A stretch of 64,000 bases of DNA from Uranotaenia lowii (GCF_029784155.1 NC_073693.1:140109988-140173987), one strand, 5' to 3'. Shown: positions 21,964-34,539, counted from the stretch's first letter. A program made the numbers and translations. Notes: generated from the letters alone by a model not told the origin.

Positions 21964-22557
21964 ACTTAATCTCCGGAAACAATTTCTCGAAACACAAACT
22001 TTTTTGAGGAAAAAAATTAGATTAAAAATATATAAAACACTTATTTCCATTAATCTATTTGGCCCGAAATTCGTTGTGGGATTAGAAAAATCTCTGGATG
22101 CTATTTAATCTTGATTTCCTTTCTTAAATTCTGAAAAAGACGTAAAATAATCGTTTAGAGTGATTAAGCGGTTGATTCACAGGTTGTGCAGATTCTTATG
22201 GCCGGGGTTAAGGCCAAGGTGCGGGCATTTACGTATGGACTGTAAATAAAATACGAGTAAAATGGTAAAATGAAGTTTATTAATGATTTTTCAATCTCTG
22301 CAAATTTGATGACAATCGGATGAAAACTCGAATTTTGCGAATCAATTTTGAGTGTGGCAATTTAATCTCGGACACCCTTTCGGTAGGTAGAGGTGTTTGT
22401 TTGCAAGCCTTCGAAAAAAAATATTTTTAAGATTTTTAAATTACATTTTTTCTAGCAGCAAAGATAACAAAAAACAATCGAAATTTTGCCTATGCCCTAA
22501 CTATAGGTTTCCAAAACAGTGTTTAAATATTTCAACTTTGGACTTAGTTATTGAAGA
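21964..22557. other. Gene-free stretch, left flank of the Helitron
   Basis: AT-rich. Its last 50 bases belong to the dispersed repeat also present at 19500-19620. Confidence 0.4.
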
Positions 22558-24688
22558 CTAGCTGACCCGTTGTGCTTTGCTACACCTTCCGAAAATAAAT
22601 GTAATTTGTAAAAATTTATTGAAATTTAGATTTAAGAGAGCATTTTTTTTTTAAATCAAACCTCATCATACTTCAGAACCAACAACTTTGAAATGAGAGC
22701 TGCAGCTGCAGTTCTGAATTGCACTTCAAAGATTATGTATATTTTTTACTGAAACTTGATCTCTAAACTCGATTTTTAAAATCTGAAATTTGTACTCTGT
22801 ACCCAATAAAACCTTTTTAAATATGGTCCCTTTTTTTGAAAAGCTCTTTATCCTAAATTTACATGGGAGCTCCCCCATCTTTTCCAATACTGTCCCCCAC
22901 TGTTTGAAGAAGGTAGGCAAATTTAACCGGCTCGAGTTTAAATAAATTACTAATTGAAAGAAAAAGATTCACATATTGGAATTTATTGCAAATTGTACTT
23001 CATGGAAATAGAATTTTTAAAACCGATGAATAGCGTGAATCGAGACAATTTTTTGAGTAGATTCTTAATATTCTGTATTATGAGAACTTCCAGCTCCTGA
23101 TAAGCTTTAGATGGGGTATTTTTTGGAGTTGAAAAAATAAGCTATAGAAATTAGAAAAAAACTGATGAAAAGGATTTTTAAAAGCCATTTTCAAACAGCT
23201 TTTTTCACCATCCTCGCCTACGAAGCAGTTTGAATATCTATCCTTTTTGCGCCAAAATTATGTTAAAAAAATGTTTCGCCATATTCCAAACTCGTGGACA
23301 TGAGACATTATAGCTTGAAGTTTTCCCAAACAGCACTTATCATGGTAGTGAAAAAATATTAAATAAGTTTTGTATTAAATACAGTGCAAATTTCTTTTTT
23401 TTTTTAAATAAAATTACTACGGCAAAAAAATTATAAATATTTAAAAAAAAATATCAGTTCGACGTTTGCCCTTGCCCCACTGTGTAAGTTGACAGGAGGG
23501 AATATGCACTTTAAGGGTATACTAAAAATTTCTCATAAAAATTTTGCGTCCAGTTGAAAATCAGATCTAAAGTGTCACTTTTCAAAAACGAAGCGGATCA
23601 AAAGTCTCTTTTATGCAGCCATGTAACACAAAAACACTTTTCATGTGAAGTACGTACTTGAATCGGTATGTAAGCAAAAAGTATGATGGTTTTTTCAGAA
23701 TTATTTAAAATAAAAAGCTCCCATTTTCATTTCTAAATTCGTTTCAGTTGTGTATTTGGGCCGAAGTAACAATTTCTAGAAGAAAACATAATTTTTAATT
23801 TTTTTTAACAGAAAAAGTTGAACGTTTGAACATGTGCTAATGTTCCTTGAATAAAAAGTCGAATGCTACCTACATTAACACGAACTAAATACGGAAGTAT
23901 TTTTGCAAATCTTTCAATTGGTTTTGATTCGATTGATAAAATACCAATCCGTGTCACATCTAGGCGTCATTTATTACCACGTGCAATAAGGCAAGAAAAA
24001 AACACATCTAGGTTGCATATCGCCTCCACGTGCATAAGAAACATAGGTACTTGGTTGAGAAAAAGGCGCCCGATTGTTAAATTTTTCCAGCGATCAATGA
24101 ACAGTATGCTTCGGTTACTATCCACTTGCGACGACGTTTAGAGACGACCATAGAGACGAAAAACAAACCCCTTAAATAAAAGAAAAATGAAAACCATGAC
24201 TTTTCAATTTCAGAATGTCAATCTGGGTCTCATCTAGGCGTCATAACCATGTGCTCTACAAAAGAGCTAGGAATCAAGTAGAAAAAAAATCACATCAAGG
24301 CTTCATATCGCCACCCCTTGCATTGAAAATATTCTTGGTTGAGAAATACGCGCCAAAATATTCCCACTGATCAGTATGCTATGCATTGGTTACTATCCTT
24401 TTGCGCCGTTTGCTTGCGACGCCTCGACCATAGAGACGAAAAAGAAACCGCCCAAAGGAAGAAAAAATCTCGAGAAAATGGATGTCATGACTTTAATTTG
24501 CTTCGAGAAACTACAAATTTTGTATGGAAGCCCTCCCTCCCTTAAGTCGGATGGAGTTTTGACTATTACAGAAACCATCCCCGGCCTCAAAAACCCTCAG
24601 ATGCCAATTTTGACGATGATCGGTTCAGTAGTTTCCGAGTCTATAGGGAACAGACAGACAGACAAACATTCATTTTTATGTATATAGA
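22558..24688 (-). mobile_element. Helitron, non-autonomous, 2.1 kb
   Basis: On the minus strand it begins TCTATATACATAAAAATG after an A and ends GGGTCAGCTAG before a T. TC at the 5' end, CTRR (CTAG) at the 3' end and insertion between A and T without target duplication are the Helitron rules. The split repeat at 19500-19620 gives an independent empty site. No Rep/helicase coding is visible. It contains an internal tandem duplication (23957-24510). The 5' region (TGTTTGTCTGTCTG, CTATAGACTCGGAAAC) recurs in decayed form at 28111 and 29363. Confidence 0.8.
23957..24510. repeat. Tandem duplication, two units of about 275 bp
   Basis: CATCTAGGCGTCAT starts at 23957 and again at 24231. CATATCGCC, TTGGTTGAGAAA, CAGTATGCT, GGTTACTATCC and CCATAGAGACGAAAAA follow in the same order in both. 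The spacing drifts from 274 to 280 bp. Lies within the Helitron. Confidence 0.78.
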
Positions 24689-26095
24689 TTAGGTGGAAAA
24701 ACTTCATGTTGACCCAAGTTTCCCCAGTGATCAAAGTATTCCAAGTTTACGGTTTTTGATGTAACATTAAAAAAAAAATTCAATGTATTATCGAAATGTT
24801 TAGGAATTTTGGTCAAATAATTTTTAAACACACTTTAAAATATTTGGCTTCGTACAACTAGGAAACAAACTTGTATTTGGGATTAAACAAATCAACCCAC
24901 TGGGCCACATTTAGTGGATGTTACTTGTTCAATCAATTTTTTTCGTTTTTTACGGCACTAATGCTTGACAAAGGCTTCCAGGTGGTGCATAAATCCATGG
25001 GAAAAATCCCAAAAACAACCCTTTTTTCAATGATTCCAACAATGACGTCAATCATATGCAATCAATGTTATAAATTCTTTGAATAACTGATAATCTATTG
25101 AACCGGAAGCTATTGAAACCGTTAAAATAAAGTTTTCGACGCCACAAAACATCACCTACGAGAATATTATGCCTTTCCAACCCACAATTCTCCTATATTT
25201 TTTCAAATACAATAGTATCTCGATTTTATCACGCTCAAAAAAAATTCCACCGTGAATATGGCGAAACTAAAAAAAATCAATTATTAGTATCTTAAAAGAT
25301 TAATTTTTATGTCTTCAATAGTGGATATGCTTTGCATCAATCAATTTTGATCTTTAGATATATTTATAGCATGGTGTTTTTTTTTATACCCTTGAAAAGA
25401 GGAGACGTCTTCTTATCCATTTAGGAAAAAAAATGTTCGGGGGTCTTGAACAATTTTTTTTTGAAGATTAACGAAAAAATTACATGAGCGAAAAATTCAA
25501 GGTTTGATAATATTTTTCCAAGAACTTCAATTTTTTCATGTTTGAGCTAAGATGGGAAAAAAAAGAAAAAATAACCTCATCATTTTGCCAAAATTTATGA
25601 TTTAAAATAATTTTTATCAAAATTTTTGAAGTTATATTCCTTTTTGAATCTTAATATATAAGCTCCAAAATTTTAAATTTGAAGTTATTAGGAAAAATTA
25701 TAAGCGAAAATTTAAAATGTTGCTCGTGTATTTTGTTCTCAAATCTTCAAATATATCCCTTGTTCTATACCCCCGATTGATCTTTTTTCCTGAATAGTAA
25801 CGTTTGATAGGAAAGAGTCTTCTCTATAAAACAACTCAATGGCATTTTTATATTCATTTTATGTTCATATTACATAATATAAACCATGAGAACATTCTTT
25901 ATTTGGGCGTTTTAGGCTATTGAATGAACTTTATGGAACTGGAATTGTTTTGAATGAATTCGTTAATTCACAAAAAAGCGCTGATAAATTCGAAACAGCA
26001 ACAGCGCAAATCGAGCGTGAATTTGGCGAATAGTGAAACAAACGAACAGTGATAAAATCGAAAAACTACAGTATATAGTGCAGCAAAAATCAAGG
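24689..26095. other. Gene-free stretch
   Basis: Right flank of the Helitron followed by AT-rich sequence. No coding signal, no element ends recognised. Confidence 0.4.
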
Positions 26096-26535
26096 TCAGA
26101 CTTGAAATTTTTAACAAAATGAGACAGGTATCTTGTGTGATTTTTTTTTCCAAAAATCGAATGAAGGCTGTTTGAGCCTTGGAAAATAGCACTTTGGCTA
26201 TTTTAACCCCTAATTTCCCTATTTTTCATATAAATCAGAAAAAGTCATATACAACATAAGATGTTTGAACATGTGATGTGATTTTTTTTCGAAGAATCAA
26301 ATGGAGATTGTTTGACCCCCCCACGTTTCGGCAAAATGTTATATCCTCAGTTCACTATATTTTTTAAATATCTCAATATGTTCGTTTTTAAAAATGTTGG
26401 TCCTAATAAAATCTATCTTGTGTGATTTTTCCCGAGAAATCAAATGAATGCTGTTCGAGCCACTCTTTGGAAAATTGTGAACACACAAAAAGAACACACA
26501 AGATAGGCCTCATTTTGTTCAAAATTTTAAGTCCA
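26096..26535. repeat. Three degenerate 142-bp tandem repeats bounded by an inverted repeat
   Basis: The block TGTGATTTTT, AATC.AATG..G, TGTT.GA.CC recurs at 26136, 26277 and 26421. The region starts with TTTTTAACAAAATGAG and ends with its near reverse complement around 26505, followed on both sides by CTTGTGTG/CACACAAG. Possibly a decayed non-autonomous element built from tandem units. Confidence 0.55.
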
Positions 26536-26539
26536 AACA

Positions 26540-28110
26540 TGCTTTTTCTGAAATATTTGACAAAAAAACTGGTTTATTTGTATATTGGCATAAGTAGTGT
26601 AGGGTTAGAAAGTATATTTTTGTCCAACGTAGCTTGGGGCAACCCTAGTGTTCTTGAATGAAATCATTGCCAAAGGTAGGAAACCATCATAAAGTTGTCG
26701 AAATGCTACTCAGTGCACTTTTTTTCCCCCAATTAGTCTAGCCAGGTAGTGCTAGCGAAAAAAATAGTAAACATTTCTGGGCAGTCAAAATTTTGGCTCA
26801 GCATGTATTTTTTTCATTATCAACTGAAGAAAGGCCACTCAAAATAAAAACATTGGCTAGGCATTTTCGAACGACTGTCACATGAAGAGACTTTTTTCGG
26901 TCTTACGATTTCGATGATCATTGAAAAAAATGTATTACCTAATAGTTTAAATTTTTATTCTCATTTTTATAGAATGTAAAACATTGCTCACTTTGCATAG
27001 ATGAAAAAGTAGATGATCGAATCCTCAGCGTTTAACGGATTCACATTTTTTCTAAAGGGTATAGACTGAAGTCAATACACCGAAAAAATATTATTTTTTT
27101 TTTTATATTTTTTGGTTCTAGAACGTAGGCCCGGTATTTTTTCCCTCTTACTTTCTTCACTCGTTAGCTTGTTTTTTGCCTGTGTAGGTATTGATTTTTG
27201 TGAGTGATTAAAATTTGGAATAAAGCGATACAATGATAAAATACCCTTTAATCTTTAATTGTTATGTCGACCAATCCCGACTTACTTGAATTGAGCCTAA
27301 TTTAACACAAAATTATTTTATCAAATTGATACATGTTTGATTTTGAATTTTTAGATGAATTCGATTTCACAGCTTAAAGTTCGGAAAATGAGAAATTTTC
27401 AAATATTATCCGCTTAAGTAGATATCTCTAATCTTTATCTTTCAATTTTAATTTACTACCCCTTTCGTTTTAGCAATCGGACCAACTCAAAGGACGATTC
27501 CATTTTACTGATGTTTATTTGCTTACAGCCGTAAAGCTCCCGTAATCAAAATGACGCGACGACGCCGACGTCTCCAAATGCGTACATTTTGCACCGGTTT
27601 CAAAATTGGCCAGTGCTTCTACTCAATTTTGTTATTGTTGAGTATAATTTTGCAACCATTTGATTCGACCAAAATTAACTGCTTTTCTTTTTCCCCAATT
27701 TCTCTCAAGTCTAGACAGATTCTATACACATTTTATTACTGGTTGCAGCAGTAGCAAAAGCAAACGTAAAAAAAATTTACTACACAAGTCGGCACGTTTT
27801 AAAAGTTGTTTACGCATGTTAATTTTAGGTGGGGATTTTCAAAGTGTCTGCAAACGTTGTTGTTGATGGATTGTTTGAGGGAGGGGAGAAAGTGACGAAT
27901 TGGTGAAGAGGAAGGTATTAAGGCCATGGGAAAATTTTCCTTGCCCGATGTGTCGGTACAATTGAAGCGGGAGGTAATTAAGCAATACAAATTTGTTATC
28001 ACCAGCTAATGTTCTACCATAACACAGGTGTACAAATCTTGTTGATGGGTAATTCAAACTGCATTTCCAGAACCGATGTTTTTTTTAAATATAAAATGAA
28101 AATGTATATA
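26540..28110. other. Gene-free stretch with one weak ORF
   Basis: Mostly AT-rich without element ends. The only candidate coding segment is the short frame at 27551. Confidence 0.4.
27551..27754 (+). CDS. Possible short ORF with hydrophobic N-terminus, doubtful
   Basis: ATG at 27551 begins MTRRRRRLQMRTFCTG followed by a hydrophobic run (YSILLLLSIILQPF), which would fit a signal anchor. Upstream, TTGCTTACAG at about 27521-27530 could be a splice acceptor. The rest of the 67 residues is low in information and matches no family I know. It may be chance. No downstream exon could be matched. Confidence 0.12.
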   Translation: MTRRRRRLQMRTFCTGFKIGQCFYSILLLLSIILQPFDSTKINCFSFSPISLKSRQILYTFYYWLQQ

Positions 28111-28249
28111 TCTACATAAAAAGAAGTTTCTGTGTGTTAGTTTGTCTTCTATAGGCTCAGCCGTCTTAAGACCTAAGGGTTGAAATTTGGCATGGATGCT
28201 CATAAGTATCGGAAATTATGAAAAATGTTTTCAGATAGTAGATAGTACA
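28111..28249 (+). mobile_element. Helitron 5' end fragment
   Basis: Starts A|TCTACATAAAAAG, then TGTGTGTTAGTTTGTCTTCTATAGGCTC, in step with the 5' end of the Helitron at 24688. It is interrupted at 28250 by the fold-back element and seems to resume at 29042 (CTCTCCCCTACGTG). Confidence 0.5.
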
Positions 28250-28250
28250 C

Positions 28251-29032
28251 TAGACTGAGTCGATTTGGGGTCTTTTTTGAATTTCTCAAACCCTGGTATC
28301 TAAAGAGCGTCGTTTTGGCTCAAAACTCATCCATGATTTTTTGCAGAATTTTTAAGTAACGTTTACATGAGTAAATTTGAACTTTGAGTTTTGTATGAGA
28401 AAATAGAATATTTTGTAATGAAAAATCAACATCATTTTTGTTTTTTATGTGGAACCGAGCCTGCTTATGGTTTTTGTGTCAATTTATAAATTCTTCAAAG
28501 GAAGTTTTCCGCTGAACAACTTTGTCGAGGACCGTAACTTCGTATCTTTTTAGACAAAAAGTTTAGTGATTAGCAGTTTAACAGGGGAGTGTCTATTGGC
28601 ATTGATAAACAATAAATTCAATTGACACCACTGTTTGTGCCCCGTGAATTATTGCATGAAAAGTAGTCATGCAATACCTCGTTAGGCACCCGGCAGGGGT
28701 GTCAATTGTATTTTTTGTTTATCAATGACAAAAGACATACCCCTATTAAAATGCTAATAATTTTTTTATCTAATAAGATACAAAGTTACGGTCTTCGACA
28801 AAGTTTTTAAATTGGCACAAAAACTCGGTTTCACATAAGAAACAAAAATGACGTGGTTTTTTCAGTACAAAATATTCAATTTTCCAATACAAACCTCAAA
28901 GTTCAAATTTACTCATGTAAACGTTACTTAAAAATTCTGCAAAAAATCATGGATGAGTTTTGAATCAAAACGAAGCTTATTAGACTCCAGGGTTTGCGAT
29001 TTTCAAAAACGACCCTAAATTGACTCAGTCTA
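28251..29032. mobile_element. Fold-back element 1, MULE-like, 782 bp
   Basis: The whole element is one inverted repeat: arms of about 385 bp run inward from TAGACTGAGTCGATTTGGGG on the left and its near complement on the right, meeting near 28640. It is flanked by a perfect 9-bp duplication ATAGTACAC (28242-28250 and 29033-29041). Long terminal inverted repeats with 9-bp duplications fit Mutator-like elements. The arms hold no coding sequence. A decayed half copy is at 41810-41975. Confidence 0.85.
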
Positions 29033-29362
29033 ATAGTACACCTCTCCCCTACGTGAGAAAACTCACCTCCCAGACATTCAAAGAATGCCCTAAAGTTGTC
29101 CAACTTTAGTTAAGTTTTAATAAATTTCATTTCATCTCATGAGTAGATATGTAAAGCTATGGGTCACTAAGGTGGCTCATATACTATACTAACTAAAAAT
29201 TTTGGACAGCACAAACCATGCCAATTACCATAGATAATGTTACCAGAAGGCTTAAATGTTTTGGGTTTAATTTACGATCAATGACTTTTTTTTCACTAAA
29301 AAACATTTCGAAAACTTTTGCAGTCTTATTTATTAAAATGGAGGTGTTTTCTTAGTAACACC

Positions 29363-29500
29363 ATCACGTTTAAACGGACAATCGGAATGGAGTGAAATTT
29401 GGTATCCGAGGGTTTTTTAGGTCAGAGATGGTTTGTATAACAGTTTCAAGAATCTTACATTTTATGGAAGAAGGGCTCCCATACAAAATCAAGTGCATTA
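29363..29500 (+). mobile_element. Decayed Helitron fragment
   Basis: GGTATCCGAGGGTTTTTTAGG, GAGATGGTTT, AGGGCTCCCATACAAAAT follow the order seen on the minus strand of the Helitron at about 24530-24620. Confidence 0.45.
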
Positions 29501-29512
29501 AGTGAGAGACTC

Positions 29513-31729
29513 CCAAGTAATAATTTGGGTTTTTTAATGCACTTCAGTCCAACTATAAGTTCAAGTTATAAAACCACGTTAGGTTATGTTTGAAACTATA
29601 AAACTCCAATACGACGCTTAGTAGCACAAAAAGCAGCAAGTTATACAGCGAATTATTAAACCTTGGCAAGCCAACTCAACTTTTTAAGTTCTGCATGAAT
29701 TTAGCTTTTAAAACCTATTTATCATATTAATAACAATTAAAAATAATTCTGCTTCGGAATCTGGTTTTCAGTAATAATTTTTAAAACAAATCAATCTCAT
29801 TTAAATCAAATATAAAAAAATACAAATCAGAAAGCTAAAATTAGTTTGTCATGAACCGGTAAAAAAATCAATATTATTTTCTCATTCTGAATTATCGTTA
29901 CTTGGTTCAAATTTAACTTGCGTTTTCAAGTTTACCGCAAATATGTTTGTAATTAAAAATTCCTAGCAAATAACGGGCCTACAGTAAACTGCTATCTAAG
30001 GCAATGAAAAACCGATAAAATAGATATAAAAATATTATTTTATTTTGTCAAACTTTCTGTTGTAGTGGATCGATTTTTTTTTTAAATTATTTCAGCCATT
30101 AGTATACCGAGCTTTTATATAGCATGAATTAGATGAGGATTACTTTCTAAAATAGAAAATTGTCTTTAAAAAAATGTCCCATTATTTACCATGAAAATAG
30201 CGATAATATACGAAATTGAAAATAGTCGTTACTGAATCCTTAAAAACGATCACGTTTTCTGAAAATTACTAATAAAACTGATTGAATTTTAAATAACTTT
30301 TTCGTCTTATAAAAGTGTTTGGAATTTAAAAGAGTAACTTCAATGGGATTCCATAAACCGACAAAATTATATAGCTATATATGTCTTCCCTATGAATCAT
30401 CATTAGGCATGATAAGTTTATTAAAAAAAAATAATTAAGGAATCTTATATATACGCAGGACTGGAAAACAGAAGAAAATAAAAAAAAATTGGTCTGATTA
30501 AATCACCGATCAGTGAGTGGATAACTTATTTAGTTTCTTGAAAATAACCATTATATAAACTTTTATTAAGTCTTGAGGAAAGTTTTTCATTGAACAGGTT
30601 TGCAAATTTCATCAAACTGAGAATGCCTCATACGTAAAATAGTTTTGTTGATTTTTTTCGGTTCAGGCATAAAGTTTTTTCTTAACGGTTACAACTCTTT
30701 TAAAGAATTGCCCAATTTTTTTTGGCAAAAAGTAAAAAAATATGCTGCGAAAATGCTGCAGCGAATTTCTATTTGCCTCACCCAGATAAATACAAAATTT
30801 CTAGGCCCTCTAGATCATGTTTCCGGAAGAACGTTACATACACCTTATAAAACTTTTCAGGTTCAAGGGATGTTAACGGTGGAGCATTCAATAATTATTG
30901 AATTAAATTTTCAAATGCTTTTTAAATTTTGTATTAAGTGTAACTTTATTCCACAACAATAAGTTTTTTTTAAAGCACAATAACATTTTATAACTACATT
31001 TATTACATTTTCTAAATCAAACTTTCAAATAGTTTCACTCCAAATTTCCACTTCAACTTGAGATTTTCACTTCAACAACACTACACTTTCACAGCCAATA
31101 GTAAATGATTCTGTTGCAGTTCTATTTTTCAGACGTTCGGAGAGCTGAATTCGGTCCTTTTTTCGTGTCCAGAAGAAGCGGAAATAGATATTTAGTAATT
31201 TTTTCATCGGAAAATATTCTTTTGTTGACATTTTGGTCGATTGCCAGACATCTTACTTTTGTAAACCGATTTTCCAACCGAATAACTTTTATGAAGGTTT
31301 TGTTTGTTATAAATGGTTTATAGACGCCACAATCAGTTATTTATTGTCTTGTTTTAAAAGTAAGCGATCTAATGACCTTATAAGAACACGAATGCTAGGA
31401 ATAAGTTTGAAAGGGCTTTTCTAGATCAGAACAGGTTTATAGGATGGCATTTTGAACCATTTTCATATCGATTATCATTTTCAAATATGTATATTAATGT
31501 TTTAAAAGGCCCTCAAAGAGAAAAATAAAAATCAAATCAAATAAATTTATTGTTTTTATACAAGTTGAACATACTCGTATAAATGTCCTATGATACGAAT
31601 GCCACGAAGATGGTAAAGTGTCACTAATGAAACTTAATAATAATAAGTATAAATGTCCTATATATTATACATCGTTTATTAACTATCGTTGCTTGGGCAA
31701 CGTTGCTAAGTTGCTTGGGCAAGTGGTAC
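29513..31729. mobile_element. Possible TIR element with CCCAAGTAA ends
   Basis: CCCAAGTAA at 29513 faces TTGCTTGGG near 31712, with a second TTGCTTGGG at about 31689. The interior is AT-rich and shows no intact frame. Ends are short and no target duplication is clear, so this is tentative. It would enclose the micro-insertion at 31577-31660. Confidence 0.28.
31577..31660 (+). mobile_element. Micro-insertion (56 bp) with 14-bp target duplication, family A
   Basis: GTATAAATGTCCTA occurs at 31577-31590 and 31647-31660. The insert has GATAC, GAATG, CCA-cgaaga-TGG, TAAA, GTGTC, then ACTAATGAAAC and a (TAA)n tail. Same family as 21364-21420. Confidence 0.82.
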
Positions 31730-31899
31730 AATTTCAATATGATTTTCATAAAAATTTATTTACTGAGAGTATTTTAATTTATTTTAGGTAGCAAGATAGC
31801 TTCGATATTTCAAAAATAGAAAAAGTTTGAAAATCAACACATTTTTTTTTTAAAGAAATGGATCATTTTATTTCATAACATCAATTTTAAATAAGTTTT

Positions 31900-33560
31900 A
31901 TAAACCTGTGGCACCAACTCCAAGCATTCCTTGCTCTTATTTTAAATACCTTAACAACCTTTTGGAATCCTCCCGCCCGCTGACGATAGGCAAATGAACC
32001 CGCACCAGGAGTTCGGCAGCGCGAGCCGGGATCATCAGGAACGTTTTTCTTGCAACTCGTATTTCCATCAACGCGTGCCTAAGGAGGGAAAAACCGACGG
32101 CGGCATCGGCATTGGTGCTCAACCGCTAGAAGAAAAGTTTTCCTCACGACACGGACGCTTCGCTCACGAATGTGGGAAAACTCAGCCGGTCGGCCGCGGC
32201 CGAATGAGCGCCTTTTGCTCGGCGGGATGCTCCTGGTTTTGCGCCTACGCGCGTGGTGTTGCAACATTGATCGGCTTCCTGGAAGAAAGGCCGTGTAAGC
32301 TAGCATGCGATACGCCCGATTAATCTTCGTGTCGATCATCGACGTCGTAATCAAACTTTGCCGATCCGAAGCTGATTGCCTTTTGGCAGATCACGTGGGT
32401 CGATTGACCACCTGCTGAGAGTGGCGGCACAACTTCAAAACACCGATGAATTTGTTCGATTTTAAACAGCTTGTTGATGAAAATCTTAGCTTCACTGAGA
32501 CTTGAGATGTTAAAATTAATTTCTTGTTTTTCAATTCAGATCCTATCTAAATTAAACTTTGGCAACGCTCATTCATAATTGTAATTTTCCGCACAAGAAA
32601 CCTTTCCCGGAAAACTGTCTTTGCACTCATAAAAAAAACCTCGTGAAATCCACCAACTCTAAGCTGATCTCCGTCTGCCGTTAATAGTCAAATTTCCCAT
32701 TCATAGAATCCGAAAATGCCGAGATACAATTTATTCTCATTATTATTATTTTTGAGTTCAATTTGAGAGAAGTCTGTTTTTTCAATATTCTTCCTGACAA
32801 ATGTTTAACCCGACGGGGTCTGAGAGGCGCTATCAAATTTAGCACATCTCTGATGTCTCACACACGGCCATTTCTGGTGGCCAATGATGCTCCAACCATG
32901 CATCCATCCATCCATCCATCCGCCATGCCAGTTCGACGGAGATTTTAAGCGTTCTGAAATTATACTGCCGGTCACACTGAATTATCCCAGCAGAGCGAAC
33001 ACACGAGCAGCTTTGTGAAAAGTCGGCAAATGAATTGCACGGCGTCACCCGTAGTCTGCAATTGCAATTATTTCACTCAACACCCTCCTCGCCCCTTCTT
33101 CGTTGACTGAAAATCCTCCGTGGGCCATCCGTTTTCAAACGGGATGACCGACCCAAACCGAACCGTCGTACACAACCAGTCCGCTGCCATCCCAAAGTCT
33201 AGCCGGCCTCGTCATCAAACGGAATGACGGAAAGGTAATTGCATTAGTCAGAGACAGTTTTGGCACGAGTCATCACACTTTTGCAGGAGGCGACATATAT
33301 CTCCCAGCACAAATATCAAACCTCAAAAAAAAAAAAAAAAAAACAAAAACAGGGAAGCAATCATACCAATTTTGAATGAACTGCATCGGATCTCTAACAT
33401 GTTAAGCCATCGCCGCTGTTTTCCGGCGAACGGTTACCAAATGTTCCCGAATGTAGATATCTTGTTCAAGTTTACTTAACACTAAAAGTCCCATCGTCCA
33501 GAAATAGTCGGTCCTTAAAAATTTAAACAGGTATAACTTGCCACGTATTTACGGACAGCA
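31900..33560. other. GC-richer block without recognised gene
   Basis: Base composition rises clearly at about 31970-32420 and 32800-33300 compared with the surroundings. Overlapping frames are open on both strands at 31937-32354 but none matches a family I know and none has clean splice context. A (CCAT)n microsatellite lies at 32898-32921. An A run of 19 lies at about 33327. These could be regulatory or old exon remnants. Confidence 0.35.
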
Positions 33561-33706
33561 AGTAAAATTTAGGAATTTTTCGAGACCCTAATACTCAAAC
33601 ATAAACCAGCTCAGAGAATTATGAGAGTGTGTATGAGTTAGCTTTTCTTCTCCTCTTTTCGCCAGTATTTTTTTGCTTTGTTTATGTTTGCCCAGTTTTG
33701 CTGAAA

Positions 33707-34530
33707 ATGCCGTCGAAACAAGAAGCGTTTGCACAAAAATCTCGGCAAAAAGTATATAGTACAACATTTTAAAAGTGAAAAGGTGGCAGCTTCCACTGTT
33801 TACCATATCTTAAAATCCCCAACAACTACTTGCAACCAAGGTAGTGGCATACCAGCGACAATTATGGACGCCAAAGGACTTCGTTCTTTTTCTCGTGCCT
33901 TCAACAACAAGGATTCACTAAGCCAAAAAGTTCAATTGTTCTCACAAATTCATTGGCAAGACATTGAAAAAAGTTGGAATTAAGTGCTGGAAGAAGAAAA
34001 GAGCCCCAGAATACACTGAGGTTACGATTTTGACTCTTGAATCCCAATACCGCTGGATGATAAAAATTATTCCGGAAAATGTTTTGTTTTGGACGACGAA
34101 AGTTGCATCCCTCTTCCAAAGACGCACATTTCCGGAAACGATCAATACTTTTCAATACGTATTTTGGCCGGATACAGCGTCTTCGCAATATTTTAAAAAA
34201 AAAAACACACACAACCCTTCCGGAATACCCATTCGATCCCATTTGTACCTAATAACCACAACCCGACAAATCTGCTTCAGTGCCGCCCAATCGAAGATTT
34301 TTTAGAAGCTTTGAGCTCATTGGTGTACAAGAATAATTGGAAAGCCAAGAAATGCAAACAATTGATTGATAAATCAAGAGATGTTTTCACAAAGTGGACA
34401 TGAAGACCGTACAATGCTCCTATTCCGATATCAAACGGAAGCTTCGGCGAACAGCCGATTATGGATCGTTTTCAACTGTTCACTAATTTTTTTACAACAA
34501 TGGACAATGTACCCTTAATTCCAATAAATT
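33707..34530 (+). pseudogene. Mariner-type transposase, decayed and deleted
   Basis: ATG at 33707. In changing frames one reads a helix-turn-helix start, APEYTE..QYRWMIKIIPEN, LDDES (first catalytic Asp), SGND, then directly FWPDTASSQY (second Asp) because roughly 70 residues between are missing, then NPTNLLQCRPIEDFLE with the catalytic Glu and a C-terminal KRKLRRTADYGSFSTVH. The distance from second Asp to Glu is 119 nt, about 39-40 codons with a frameshift, so it is a different lineage from the DD37E copy. Several stops and frameshifts make it dead. A second copy of its 3' end lies on the minus strand at 58858-59085. Confidence 0.8.
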
Positions 34531-34539
34531 GAATCTTCT

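Noticed and set aside
31105..31323. Open frame reading EFGPFFVSRRSGNRYLVIF, resembling a retroviral-type integrase core
   Set aside because: Only about 20 residues resemble the motif; no second catalytic region, no LTRs and no reverse transcriptase nearby.
31937..32354. Overlapping long frames on both strands as a gene
   Set aside because: Explained by high GC and few stops; no recognised motif, start or splice signal.
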